Source of the DNA: Planctomycetota bacterium
GTDB taxonomy: Bacteria; Planctomycetota; Brocadiia; JAJRTI01
Reading direction: 5' to 3'
DNA length: 10,221 nucleotides
NCBI GenBank assembly: GCA_024278415.1
Contig: JAJRTI010000908.1
Location: 1 to 10,221, forward strand
The notes beneath the pieces are model-generated. The model made no database searches. It worked only from the letters and a program-made list of their open reading frames with translations, and was not told the DNA's origin. A program made the position numbers and the translations under genes. Of this stretch, positions 1 through 6,007 are shown one piece after another (within the stretch, counting starts at the first letter, position 1; the number at the start of each line of letters is the position of its first letter).

Positions 1-1211
1 ACCGGGTCGAAGCGCAGCTTGCGGCCGGTGCGGATCGCGATGTTGGCCAGGTGCAGCAGCACCGCGGATCGGTGCGACGATCGTGCGTTGCCGCCGGGTT
101 GATTTCGAGTGACGATGGCCGTGTTGAAGTTGATGAGCTTCGGCGGATCGGGCAGGCGCTTGGCGGCCTCGAACAAGCCGGCAGGCTCAGTGCGGCCGCG
201 GTAGAAGATCTTGCCCTTAGGGCCTTCGATCGCCGCGTGGTCGCCCTTTTCCGGCTCGCCCCACTCGTCGCTCTCGAGGATGATACGGTCGCCGTCCGCG
301 TACGTCATGGTCACGCGGCCCCACATGCCGACTGCATCGGGATGCGGCGGCCAGGGCGCGTACGCTTCGATCTCCACCGGCGACGTGTCGTCCCTGTCGA
401 GGAAATACTGCACCGGGTCGAGATAGTGTTCGCCCATGTCGGCCAGGCCGCCGCCGTCGTAGTCCCAATACCCGCGGAAGCTGCCGTGGACGCGGTGGGG
501 GTTGTAGGGCTTGGCGGGCGCGGGCCCGAGCCATAAGTTGTAGTCGAGCACGGATGGGACCTTCTTCGGCGCCAAGTTGTGCTTGCCGCTCCACTGCTTG
601 ACCTTCCAGTTGAAGCCCGTGCGTTTGCTGATGCGTACGGTGACCGGCTTGCCGAGGAGGCCATGGGCGATCATTTTGCGGAGGTCCTTGCACGAGCCCC
701 GACCGTGCCACTGGCCGAAGCGGCCATACGTGCCTAGTTGGAGAACGCGGCCGTAGCGCTCGACCGCGTCGGAGACCGCGAGGCCTTCGGCGATGAAGCG
801 GGTGAGCGGCTTCTCGCAGAGAATGTCTTTGCCCGCTTGCGCGGCTGCGATGGTGATGAGCGCGTGCCAGTGGGGCGGGGTGGCGATGTGGATCGTGTCG
901 ATGTCCGGGCGGTCGAGGAGGCGGCGAAAGTCCTCATAGGCATGGCACGCGCGGCCCGCCCGTTCGAGGCCGGCCTTGAGGTGGTTCGCGTCCACGTCGC
1001 ACACCGCAAGCGTTACAGGCGGCCGGCCCTCGACGTTGGTAACGACGTGGTATCGGCCCCTGCCGCCGGTGCCGATGACCCCACGGGTGATGACGTCGCT
1101 GGGCGGCGTGCGGCCCGGGCCGCCCAGCACGTGGCTGGGCACGATGGAGAACACCGACGCCGCGCCGGCATAGCCGAGGAATTCGCGTCGCGAAACTTGC
1201 TTCTTAGCCAT
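1..1211 (-). CDS. Gfo/Idh/MocA-family oxidoreductase with Tat signal (partial, 3' end off window)
   Basis: One uninterrupted frame of 403 codons runs from ATG 1211 to the window edge without a stop. The start is fixed by AGGAGG at 1219-1224, seven bases upstream. The N-terminus has a twin-arginine signal (SRREFLG, residues 7-13, then a hydrophobic Ala-rich stretch), so export of a folded, cofactor-loaded enzyme is predicted. The Rossmann motif GTGGRG lies at 47-52, the family EKP motif (CEKPLT) at 132-137, and the substrate-side signature ADMGEHYLD at 257-265 in the C-terminal alpha/beta domain. The last visible residues (NIAIRTGRKLRFDP) match the usual near-C-terminal region, so few residues are probably missing. 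The family uses NAD(P) to oxidise or reduce sugars and polyols; Tat-exported members are numerous in PVC bacteria. The substrate cannot be read from the sequence. The family call is secure, the specific reaction is not. Confidence 0.93.
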   Translation of the reverse strand, partial: MAKKQVSRREFLGYAGAASVFSIVPSHVLGGPGRTPPSDVITRGVIGTGGRGRYHVVTNVEGRPPVTLAVCDVDANHLKAGLERAGRACHAYEDFRRLLDRPDIDTIHIATPPHWHALITIAAAQAGKDILCEKPLTRFIAEGLAVSDAVERYGRVLQLGTYGRFGQWHGRGSCKDLRKMIAHGLLGKPVTVRISKRTGFNWKVKQWSGKHNLAPKKVPSVLDYNLWLGPAPAKPYNPHRVHGSFRGYWDYDGGGLADMGEHYLDPVQYFLDRDDTSPVEIEAYAPWPPHPDAVGMWGRVTMTYADGDRIILESDEWGEPEKGDHAAIEGPKGKIFYRGRTEPAGLFEAAKRLPDPPKLINFNTAIVTRNQPGGNARSSHRSAVLLHLANIAIRTGRKLRFDP

Positions 1212-1218
1212 GGGAGGG

Positions 1219-1310
1219 CCTCCTGGATGGGGCGGATGCTGCGTCCGGGACGGCTGGTCTTGCTGTCCCAGAAGATGTCCATTCTGGCACGTGAGGGGCG
1301 GCTGGGTCAA
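1219..1310 (-). promoter_or_regulatory. Candidate sigma70-like promoter and Shine-Dalgarno site of the Gfo/Idh/MocA gene
   Basis: Read on the minus strand, TTGACC (1310-1305) and CAGAAT (1286-1281) are separated by 18 bases, giving a leader of roughly 60 nt. AGGAGG at 1224-1219 is a near-perfect ribosome binding site. The -35 is good and the -10 weak (4 of 6 match TATAAT), so this is a candidate by position and sequence only. Confidence 0.35.
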
Positions 1311-1335
1311 GATGCTTCGCAAGGCCGCCGCAGCC

Positions 1336-1366
1336 GCCAGGCGTGCGGGAGCCCCCGCACGCTGGC
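1336..1366. repeat. Intergenic GC-rich palindrome
   Basis: A nine-base stem (GCGTGCGGG at 1341-1349 with CCCGCACGC at 1354-1362) surrounds a four-base loop. It extends by four more pairs (GCCA/TGGC) if G1340 is bulged. It lies about 150 bases beyond the O-antigen ligase stop, and no T-run follows on either strand, so it does not look like an intrinsic terminator. It is one member of the palindrome cluster filling 1336-1511. Confidence 0.6.
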
Positions 1367-1385
1367 GCATGGGGCTACCCCGTGG

Positions 1386-1404
1386 CGCAGATTTCCAATC
1401 TGCG
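1386..1404. repeat. Short perfect palindrome (CGCAGATT-tcc-AATCTGCG)
   Basis: An eight-base perfect stem closes a three-base loop. It has the same stem and loop size as the GTAG-footed palindromes nearby, but I see no GTAG or GGAG foot next to it. It is probably another interspersed palindromic repeat. The stretch between it and the next element (1405-1447) is GC-rich with only weak four-base stems. Confidence 0.6.
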
Positions 1405-1447
1405 AAGCCGACCGCAGGGCGGCTCTCTGCCGGCGGAGGGCCTCAAA

Positions 1448-1511
1448 GTAGGGTGGGCCTTGCCCACCGCCCTGCGGGTGCAAGATAGTTGGTGGGCGCG
1501 GCCCACCCTAC
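1448..1511. repeat. BIME-like inverted pair of GTAG-footed palindromes (family A)
   Basis: The left unit is GTAG (1448-1451), then GGTGGGC, loop CTT and GCCCACC (to 1468). The right unit is its mirror: GGTGGGC (1491-1497), loop GCG, GCCCACC, then CTAC (1508-1511). The two 20-base arms (1449-1468 and 1491-1510) pair at 18 of 20 positions, so the DNA can form either two small hairpins or one long one. The 22-nt spacer holds CTGCGGGTGCA. The element begins three bases past the stop codon of the O-antigen ligase gene. A GTAG foot beside an imperfect palindrome, arranged in inverted pairs, is the known structure of REP/BIME elements processed by RAYT (TnpA-REP) Y1 transposases. No such transposase is in the window. 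Confidence 0.8.
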
Positions 1512-1514
1512 GAG

Positions 1515-3620
1515 CTATTCTCTCCGTTCGATCCGGGCGCGCAACTCCAGCGCGTCGCGGCCGTCGGGCTTGACCCGGAGCGCCTCGTCGATGCTGGCCT
1601 CGGCGAGTTTGCGGTCGCCCTTCTCCAGCGCGACACGAGCGAGGTCGATCCACGTGGGGTAGTGCCGGGGCTCGATCTGGAGCGAGCGCTGCAAGTGGGT
1701 GATGGCCGCGTCCCATTCCTTGCGGCGCCGGTAGTAGTCGGCCAGGCCTTCCCAGTGCTGGGGCCGGCCGGGGCACACGCGGTTGGCCTTCGTCCAGTAG
1801 TCGTAGCACCGGCTGGCGAGCGCGGGGCGCCCCTCGGCCATGGCGGCAGCGCAGATCCGAGCCGCGGCTTCGTAGTACTGCGGCATCGCGGGTCGCAAGT
1901 GGATCGCACGCTCGGCCAAGGCGAGTGCGCGATCGAGCAGCTCCATGCGGAACGCGGCGCTGCCCTTTACGCGTGGCACGCGGCCGGCCATGGCGAGCAG
2001 CAGCTTGGCTTCGTGCAGGGGGTAATCGCCGTGCAGCGGCATGAGGCGAATGGCCCGCGCATTGGCTTCGAGGGCTTCCCCGAGGCGGCCCTCCTTGCGA
2101 AGGCGGAACGCGCGGCCGAAGGGCGCGTCCGCGGCCAGGCGTATTCCCATCGTGGCCATGCCCGCCAACACGACAAGCGCGGCGGCCGCGCGCAATGCGA
2201 GCCAGCGTCTGCCCGGCGTTTGCCGCTCGCCTCCCCGCGGCCGCGTGTCCATGCCGACCACGATGCCGAAGTAGCCATAGAGCAGCACGCTCGCGGCGGT
2301 CATCTCCAGGCCGATTTGCGCGGTCATCGCGTGCGCGGCCGCGCCAGCAAGGCAGGCGGCCGTGAGCGCCCTGGCTTGGGCGGGGGCGGCGGAGTCGCGC
2401 AAGCGTCGCAACGCACGCGCGACGAAGACGCCCCACAGCCAACACATGGCCGCCAGACCCAGCATGCCGCGTTCGAGCAGGACGTCGAGGAACAGGTTGT
2501 GGGCGCGGGCGATCTGGACGCGCCGGCCTTGGTCGCGCACGAGCGACTCCGGGAAGACCGACCAGAAGGTGGCCGCGGTCGTCTCCGGCCCGAAGCCCAC
2601 CACGCGGCGCAGGCCGGCCGGAAGCCGCCGCGGCTCCATGCCGCCGGCGCGTCCGTTCTTCCACAGCCGCAGGCAGGCGCGCCACACCATGGGCCGCACG
2701 CGCTCCACGCCGCCGCCGTGCTCGATTTCCGCTCGGATCGAGAGCCGCTCTACGAACGGCAACTCGCGCAGCCGGTCGCCCACGGGCCAACGCACGTTGA
2801 CCGCGACGACGAGCGCCGCGAACAGCGCGGGGAGTGCTAAGCCGGCGGCCAGCGCAGCGCGCTTGTGTGTGGCCCAGCCCCAGGCGATGAGCGACGCGCA
2901 AGCGACGGCCAACAGCGCACCCCACGCGGAGCGCGTGCCGGTGAAGACGAGGCAGACGAGCTGGGCGATGAGGAGCAGCCACAGGCCGCCGCGAAGCCAA
3001 ATCGGACGGCTTCGAAACGGTGCGGCCTCGGATTCGGAACCGCCTAAAGGCGGGGCTCCAAACGGGGATAGCGCGAGCACGAGCGTCGCGGGCATGACCA
3101 TGACGAGGTAGCCGCCGAGCAGCATGGGGTTGCCGAGCGTGGACGCGGCGCGGCCGCTGAAGGCCATGCGCCCGGGGACGGGCGTGTACGCGAGGTGTTG
3201 GTAGATGCCGTATGCACTGACGACCGCGCTGCCCAACGCGGCCGCGAGGAGGAGGCGTCTTGCGTCGGCCACGGCCACCCGGTCCCGCACGAGCCACCAG
3301 TAGATTGCGACGTAGCACACGCCCACGAACACGCCCTGGCCGCGCATGCCGAGCCCCAATGCGCTGACCACTGGCTCGACAGACAGAAGCGTCGCAATCA
3401 CCCATGACGCGGCCACCGCGATGGCCGGCCACATGGCGGGGCGGTCCATGGGGTTGGCCTGCCCCGGCCGGGCCAGCCTCCAAAGCATGCCCGCGCCCAC
3501 GGCCAGGCACACGAGCGCGACCTTCTGAAGCTCGAACCGGTTGTACCCGACCGGGTTGAGCACGATGGGCACGAGCACGAAGAGCCCAGCCACGATCCAG
3601 AAGTTGACACGCGACCTCAT
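1515..3620 (-). CDS. O-antigen ligase-family (Wzy/WaaL-like) membrane protein with C-terminal TPR repeats
   Basis: The 701-residue product is a polytopic inner-membrane protein. About ten or more hydrophobic segments cover residues 7-275 and 385-495. The family signature includes FTGTRSAWG (226-234), a large external loop (about 275-375) with GFGPETT (342-348), and RAHNLFLDVLLERG (372-385), as in Wzy_C/O-antigen ligase proteins that polymerise or transfer lipid-linked glycans in the periplasm. Residues 500-701 form TPR-like helical pairs (for example 625-655 and 655-688), probably a partner or substrate docking region; such ligase-TPR fusions are common in environmental bacteria. Residues 187-195 are encoded by a palindromic repeat unit. 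The start ATG has no Shine-Dalgarno site, but a promoter-like element lies eight bases upstream, so translation may be leaderless. Stop is TAG. The donor and acceptor glycans are unknown, and no other glycan-assembly gene is adjacent. Confidence 0.88.
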   Translation of the reverse strand: MRSRVNFWIVAGLFVLVPIVLNPVGYNRFELQKVALVCLAVGAGMLWRLARPGQANPMDRPAMWPAIAVAASWVIATLLSVEPVVSALGLGMRGQGVFVGVCYVAIYWWLVRDRVAVADARRLLLAAALGSAVVSAYGIYQHLAYTPVPGRMAFSGRAASTLGNPMLLGGYLVMVMPATLVLALSPFGAPPLGGSESEAAPFRSRPIWLRGGLWLLLIAQLVCLVFTGTRSAWGALLAVACASLIAWGWATHKRAALAAGLALPALFAALVVAVNVRWPVGDRLRELPFVERLSIRAEIEHGGGVERVRPMVWRACLRLWKNGRAGGMEPRRLPAGLRRVVGFGPETTAATFWSVFPESLVRDQGRRVQIARAHNLFLDVLLERGMLGLAAMCWLWGVFVARALRRLRDSAAPAQARALTAACLAGAAAHAMTAQIGLEMTAASVLLYGYFGIVVGMDTRPRGGERQTPGRRWLALRAAAALVVLAGMATMGIRLAADAPFGRAFRLRKEGRLGEALEANARAIRLMPLHGDYPLHEAKLLLAMAGRVPRVKGSAAFRMELLDRALALAERAIHLRPAMPQYYEAAARICAAAMAEGRPALASRCYDYWTKANRVCPGRPQHWEGLADYYRRRKEWDAAITHLQRSLQIEPRHYPTWIDLARVALEKGDRKLAEASIDEALRVKPDGRDALELRARIERRE
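3040..3062 (-). repeat. Single REP-like unit (family C) inside the O-antigen ligase gene
   Basis: Read on the minus strand: TTT, GGAG foot (3059-3056), CC, CCGCCT, loop TT, AGGCGG. Over 24 bases it differs at two positions from the intergenic unit starting at 5160. It keeps the ligase frame open and encodes F-G-A-P-P-L-G-G (residues 187-194) in a loop between two membrane segments, where extra residues would be tolerated. It is a lone unit, not an inverted pair. Confidence 0.75.
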
Positions 3621-3628
3621 GACGGCCA

Positions 3629-3657
3629 GTTGTACCCGACGGTGCGCGGTTTTGCAA
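3629..3657 (-). promoter_or_regulatory. Candidate promoter of the O-antigen ligase gene, close to the start codon
   Basis: On the minus strand TTGCAA (3657-3652) and TACAAC (3634-3629) are 17 bases apart. The -10 ends eight bases before ATG 3620, which would place transcription initiation at or next to the start codon and fits the absence of any Shine-Dalgarno sequence. The match is moderate (4 of 6 in each box). Confidence 0.3.
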
Positions 3658-3667
3658 TTGGCGCAGC

Positions 3668-3696
3668 TTGAGTCGCCCGTGGCGCGTTGCTATCAT
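3668..3696 (+). promoter_or_regulatory. Candidate promoter of the alpha-L-fucosidase gene
   Basis: TTGAGT (3668-3673) and TATCAT (3691-3696) are separated by exactly 17 bases, a good sigma70-type match on the plus strand. It would give a leader of about 200 nt that carries the inverted palindrome pair at 3763-3826. It sits within the divergent region shared with the O-antigen ligase gene. Confidence 0.42.
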
Positions 3697-3762
3697 GCCG
3701 CGCTTTCGTGCAGGAGTTTCCCCACAAGATTTGCAGATCCAAGCGGCAGACGCCGCAGGCTT

Positions 3763-3826
3763 GTAGTAGGGCGATTCATCGCCCGTCGCTGCGGGCGCAG
3801 ACACGGGCGATAAATCGCCCTACTAC
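3763..3826. repeat. BIME-like inverted pair of GTAG-footed palindromes (family B)
   Basis: The left unit is GTAG (3763-3766), TA, GGGCGAT, loop TC, ATCGCCC (to 3784). The right unit is GGGCGAT (3805-3811), loop AA, ATCGCCC, TA, CTAC (to 3826). The 24-base arms 3763-3786 and 3803-3826 pair at 23 of 24 positions. The 20-nt spacer carries its own small hairpin CTGC-GGGC-GCAG. It lies in the presumed 5' leader of the fucosidase gene, about 75 bases before its start, and could fold in that mRNA. The remainder of the 3621-3901 gap shows only the two promoter candidates and the fucosidase ribosome binding site. Confidence 0.82.
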
Positions 3827-3901
3827 GAACGCCCCGCTTGTCCAGCATGAACATTCCATCGTCCGTTTCGCGTGACTCGACCTCGACTTGGAGTCCCCCA
3901 C

Positions 3902-5143
3902 ATGACCAGCCCGCTACCCACGCCCAAGCAGCTTCAATACCAAGACTGGGAGTTCGGCCTCTTCCTCCACTTTGGCATCCGCACGTTCTACGAGGGCCAC
4001 GTGGACTGGGACGAGAAGCCCATGCCAGTCGAGGGTTTCAATCCGCCGAGCCTGGATTGCGAGAGTTGGGTGAAGACCGCGAAGGAGGCCGGCGTGCGGT
4101 ACATGGTCATGACCGCGAAGCACCACGACGGGTTCGCGAACTGGCCGTCTCAGTACTCCGACTATACGATCGCGGCCACGCCGTGGAAGGACGGCCAGGG
4201 CGACGTGGTGCGGGACTTCGTCGAGGCCTGCCGCAAGCACGACATGGGCTGCGGCATCTACTACTCGCCGGCCGATTGGCACCACGGCATGAAGGAGAAT
4301 CCCGACGCGTTCAACGAGCTGTTCACCGGCCAGGTGACGGAGCTGGCGTCCGGCTATGGGCCGCTGGACATCATGTGGTTTGACGGCTGCGGGTCGCACG
4401 GGTTCACGTACGACTGGCAGCGCACGGTCGAGCAGATCCGCCAGCACCAGCCGGACATCATGCTCTTCAACATGGGCGATCCCGACTACCGTTGGGTGGG
4501 CAACGAGGCCGGCGTCGCGCCCACGCCGTGCTGGAACGTGGTCAATCAAGTGCCCATCGCTGTGGACACAGACGATGACGAAGCCGTGGGCGAAGTGCCC
4601 ATGTGGCTGCCGGCGGAGTGCGACTGCCGCATGCGCGAGCGCAACTGGTTCTACAGCGACGCGGACGCGCACACGGTCAAGAGCGTGGACGAGCTGATGG
4701 GGCTCTATTACTACAGCGTGGGCCGCGGGTGCAACCTGCTCATCAACATCGGCCCCGACCGCCGCGGGCTGCTGCCGGACAAAGACGCGGCGCGGCTGCT
4801 CGAATTCGGCGCGGAGATCCAGCGCCGCCTCGGACGGCCGTTGGCGACGCTGGAGGATCTGAAGGAGGAGGAGCCGGGTTGCTGGGTCTATGCCCCGGCC
4901 GAGCGCACGCTCATCGACCACGTGGTCATCCAGGAGGAGATTTCCGAGGGCGAGAGCATCTCGCGCTTCGCGATCGAGATTCGCCCGGGCCGCGACTGGG
5001 CGCCGGTGTACGAAGGCCATAGCGTGGGCCACAAGCACATTGCGCAGTTCCCGCTCATCCACGCGCACCATCTGCGCTTCCGCGTGGCCGAGGCGAAGGG
5101 CCCGGTGAAGCTGCGCGGCCTGGAGATACATGGGCAGCGCTGA
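3902..5143 (+). CDS. Alpha-L-fucosidase, GH29 (subfamily B-like)
   Basis: The 413-residue enzyme should hydrolyse terminal alpha-L-fucose from glycans by the retaining GH29 mechanism. The (beta/alpha)8 barrel covers about residues 5-310: FLHFG (21-25), TAKHHDGFANW (71-81), the nucleophile Asp161 in MWFDG (158-162), and the PAECD segment (237-241) whose Glu239 aligns with the acid/base position of subfamily B. SVGRGCNLLIN (272-282) is also typical. Residues about 330-413 form a short beta-sandwich of the galactose-binding/discoidin type. ATG 3902 is chosen over GTG 3872 because GGAG at 3890-3893 is spaced eight bases before it and the upstream ten residues are not family-like. There is no signal peptide, so it is predicted to act in the cytoplasm on imported oligosaccharides. 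Exact linkage specificity is not readable. Confidence 0.93.
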   Translation: MTSPLPTPKQLQYQDWEFGLFLHFGIRTFYEGHVDWDEKPMPVEGFNPPSLDCESWVKTAKEAGVRYMVMTAKHHDGFANWPSQYSDYTIAATPWKDGQGDVVRDFVEACRKHDMGCGIYYSPADWHHGMKENPDAFNELFTGQVTELASGYGPLDIMWFDGCGSHGFTYDWQRTVEQIRQHQPDIMLFNMGDPDYRWVGNEAGVAPTPCWNVVNQVPIAVDTDDDEAVGEVPMWLPAECDCRMRERNWFYSDADAHTVKSVDELMGLYYYSVGRGCNLLINIGPDRRGLLPDKDAARLLEFGAEIQRRLGRPLATLEDLKEEEPGCWVYAPAERTLIDHVVIQEEISEGESISRFAIEIRPGRDWAPVYEGHSVGHKHIAQFPLIHAHHLRFRVAEAKGPVKLRGLEIHGQR

Positions 5144-5159
5144 GTGAGCGTTCGGAGCG

Positions 5160-5265
5160 TTTGGAGTCCCGCCTTCAGGCGGTCCGTGGCTGGGTGGCGC
5201 TCGGGGCAGACCGCCTAAACCGGCCGTCTCGCTTTGCTGCGACGGCCCTACAGGCGGGACTCCAA
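5160..5265. repeat. BIME-like inverted pair (family C, GGAG-footed) with another palindrome nested in its right unit
   Basis: The left unit is GGAG (5163-5166), TC, CCGCCT, loop TC, AGGCGG (to 5182). The right unit starts at CCGCCT (5211-5216) and ends AGGCGG, GA, CTCC (5252-5263), but its halves are 35 bases apart instead of two. The outer arms TTGGAGTCCCGCCT (5161-5174) and AGGCGGGACTCCAA (5252-5265) are perfect reverse complements, as are AGGCGGTC (5177-5184) and GACCGCCT (5209-5216). The element lies between the convergent ends of the fucosidase and rsmE genes, where it could also act as a shared 3' hairpin, although no T-run is present. Confidence 0.82.
5219..5251 (-). repeat. GTAG-footed palindrome (family D) nested inside the family C palindrome loop
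   Basis: Read on the minus strand: GTAG (5251-5248), GGCCGTC (5247-5241), a 12-base loop, GACGGCC (5228-5222). It lies between CCGCCT-AA and AGGCGG of the flanking family C unit, exactly where the intact family C copy at 3040-3059 has only the AA loop. The right border coincides with the CTAC foot. This looks like an insertion of one REP-type unit into the hairpin loop of another. Confidence 0.7.
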
Positions 5266-5310
5266 GCACAGAGCGCCCCGCACGAGCGCGCACGCGGCCA
5301 GCGCCGCGGT

Positions 5311-6006
5311 CTAGACGCGCAGCACGTGGGCCCCCAGGCTCACCGGCTGGAAGCCAGCGTCGCAAGCCGCGTCAAGTTCGTCGTCGGTGAAGCCCCCTTC
5401 TGGCCCGATGAGGCAGAAGGCGGCCGAGTCGTCGCCCAACTGGGCAGATGCCGCGGCTGACGTGAGAGGCTCCGCGTCGGCCGCCAGGGTGGCGATCCAC
5501 TTCGCGTCTGCGGCCGCGATGCAAGCGATTACGTCCGCGAGCGGCGCGGGATCTTGCACCACCGGCACATCACCCCGCTGGCACTGCTTTGCGGCCTCGA
5601 CCACAATACGGCGCCAACGCCCGATCTTGTTCGAACCGGGATCCGGCCTTGCAACAGTGCGCTCACAGATCATGGGTGCGAACTCGTCCGCGCCCAGTTC
5701 GGTGCACTTCTCGATCAGCGTGTCGCCGCGTGAGCCTTTGGGCGGCGAGAAGGCGATGATGAGCCGCGGGCCGGAATGCCCGCGGGCGGAGTGGAGTGGG
5801 CCGTCAATGCTGAGTTCGGCTTGGTCCCTGCCCAGCTCAGCGATGGTTGCTGCCCACTGTTGCCCGTCCCGCGCGAAGAGCACGACGCGGTCGCCGACGC
5901 GGTGGCGCTTGACGCGGGTCATGTGGTGGAACTCGCGGCCCGTCAGCGTGATGCGCGTCCCTCCGGGAGGCTCGGCGATCAGGAAGCGGTCGTGGGGGGC
6001 GGCCAT
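5311..6006 (-). CDS. rsmE: 16S rRNA (uracil-1498-N3)-methyltransferase, RsmE family, with premature stop in a conserved motif
   Basis: RsmE methylates N3 of U1498 in 16S rRNA of the 30S subunit, using SAM bound in a SPOUT trefoil knot. Residues 1-70 form the PUA-like RNA-binding domain (FHHMTRVKRHRVGD, 26-39). The SPOUT domain shows SPPKGSRGD (87-95), KCTELGADEFAPM (100-112), RWRRIVVEAAKQCQRGDVP (130-148) and the GPEGGF knot motif (201-206). The protein stops at 231 residues with LGAHVLRV, where the family continues LR-x-E-TA-A. Here the Glu codon is TAG (5311-5313), and the same frame then reads T-A-A-L-A-A to a second TAG at 5248-5250, which would give 252 residues, the usual family length. 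So a nonsense change in the knot is likely and activity is doubtful. ATG 6006 follows the upstream gene's TGA by one base, implying translational coupling. Confidence 0.88.
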   Translation of the reverse strand: MAAPHDRFLIAEPPGGTRITLTGREFHHMTRVKRHRVGDRVVLFARDGQQWAATIAELGRDQAELSIDGPLHSARGHSGPRLIIAFSPPKGSRGDTLIEKCTELGADEFAPMICERTVARPDPGSNKIGRWRRIVVEAAKQCQRGDVPVVQDPAPLADVIACIAAADAKWIATLAADAEPLTSAAASAQLGDDSAAFCLIGPEGGFTDDELDAACDAGFQPVSLGAHVLRV

Positions 6007-6007
6007 C

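Noticed and set aside
1336..1511. Intrinsic terminators for the O-antigen ligase gene
   Set aside because: The hairpins are strong, but no run of T follows any of them on the minus strand, and the same palindrome types occur in a 5' leader and inside a gene.
1375..3804. A very long open frame (809 codons) on the minus strand overlapping the O-antigen ligase gene
   Set aside because: Its translation is Arg/Pro/Ala/Gly-rich without domains, and it runs through intergenic repeats. The 701-residue frame has membrane segments, ligase motifs and TPRs. The long frame is a by-product of high GC.
3763..3826. A riboswitch or CRISPR-like array upstream of the fucosidase
   Set aside because: There are only two inverted units, no direct repeats with spacers, and no conserved aptamer-like core.
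5311..5313. TAG recoding (for example a non-standard amino acid) in rsmE
   Set aside because: At least two other genes here, the ligase (1515-1517) and the VOC gene (7914-7916), end naturally at TAG, and no recoding signal or dedicated tRNA is visible. A nonsense change or sequence error is simpler.
3914..5365. A 483-codon minus-strand open frame opposite the fucosidase
   Set aside because: It is the antisense shadow of a well-conserved GH29 gene, and it runs through the repeat at 5160-5265 and into rsmE.
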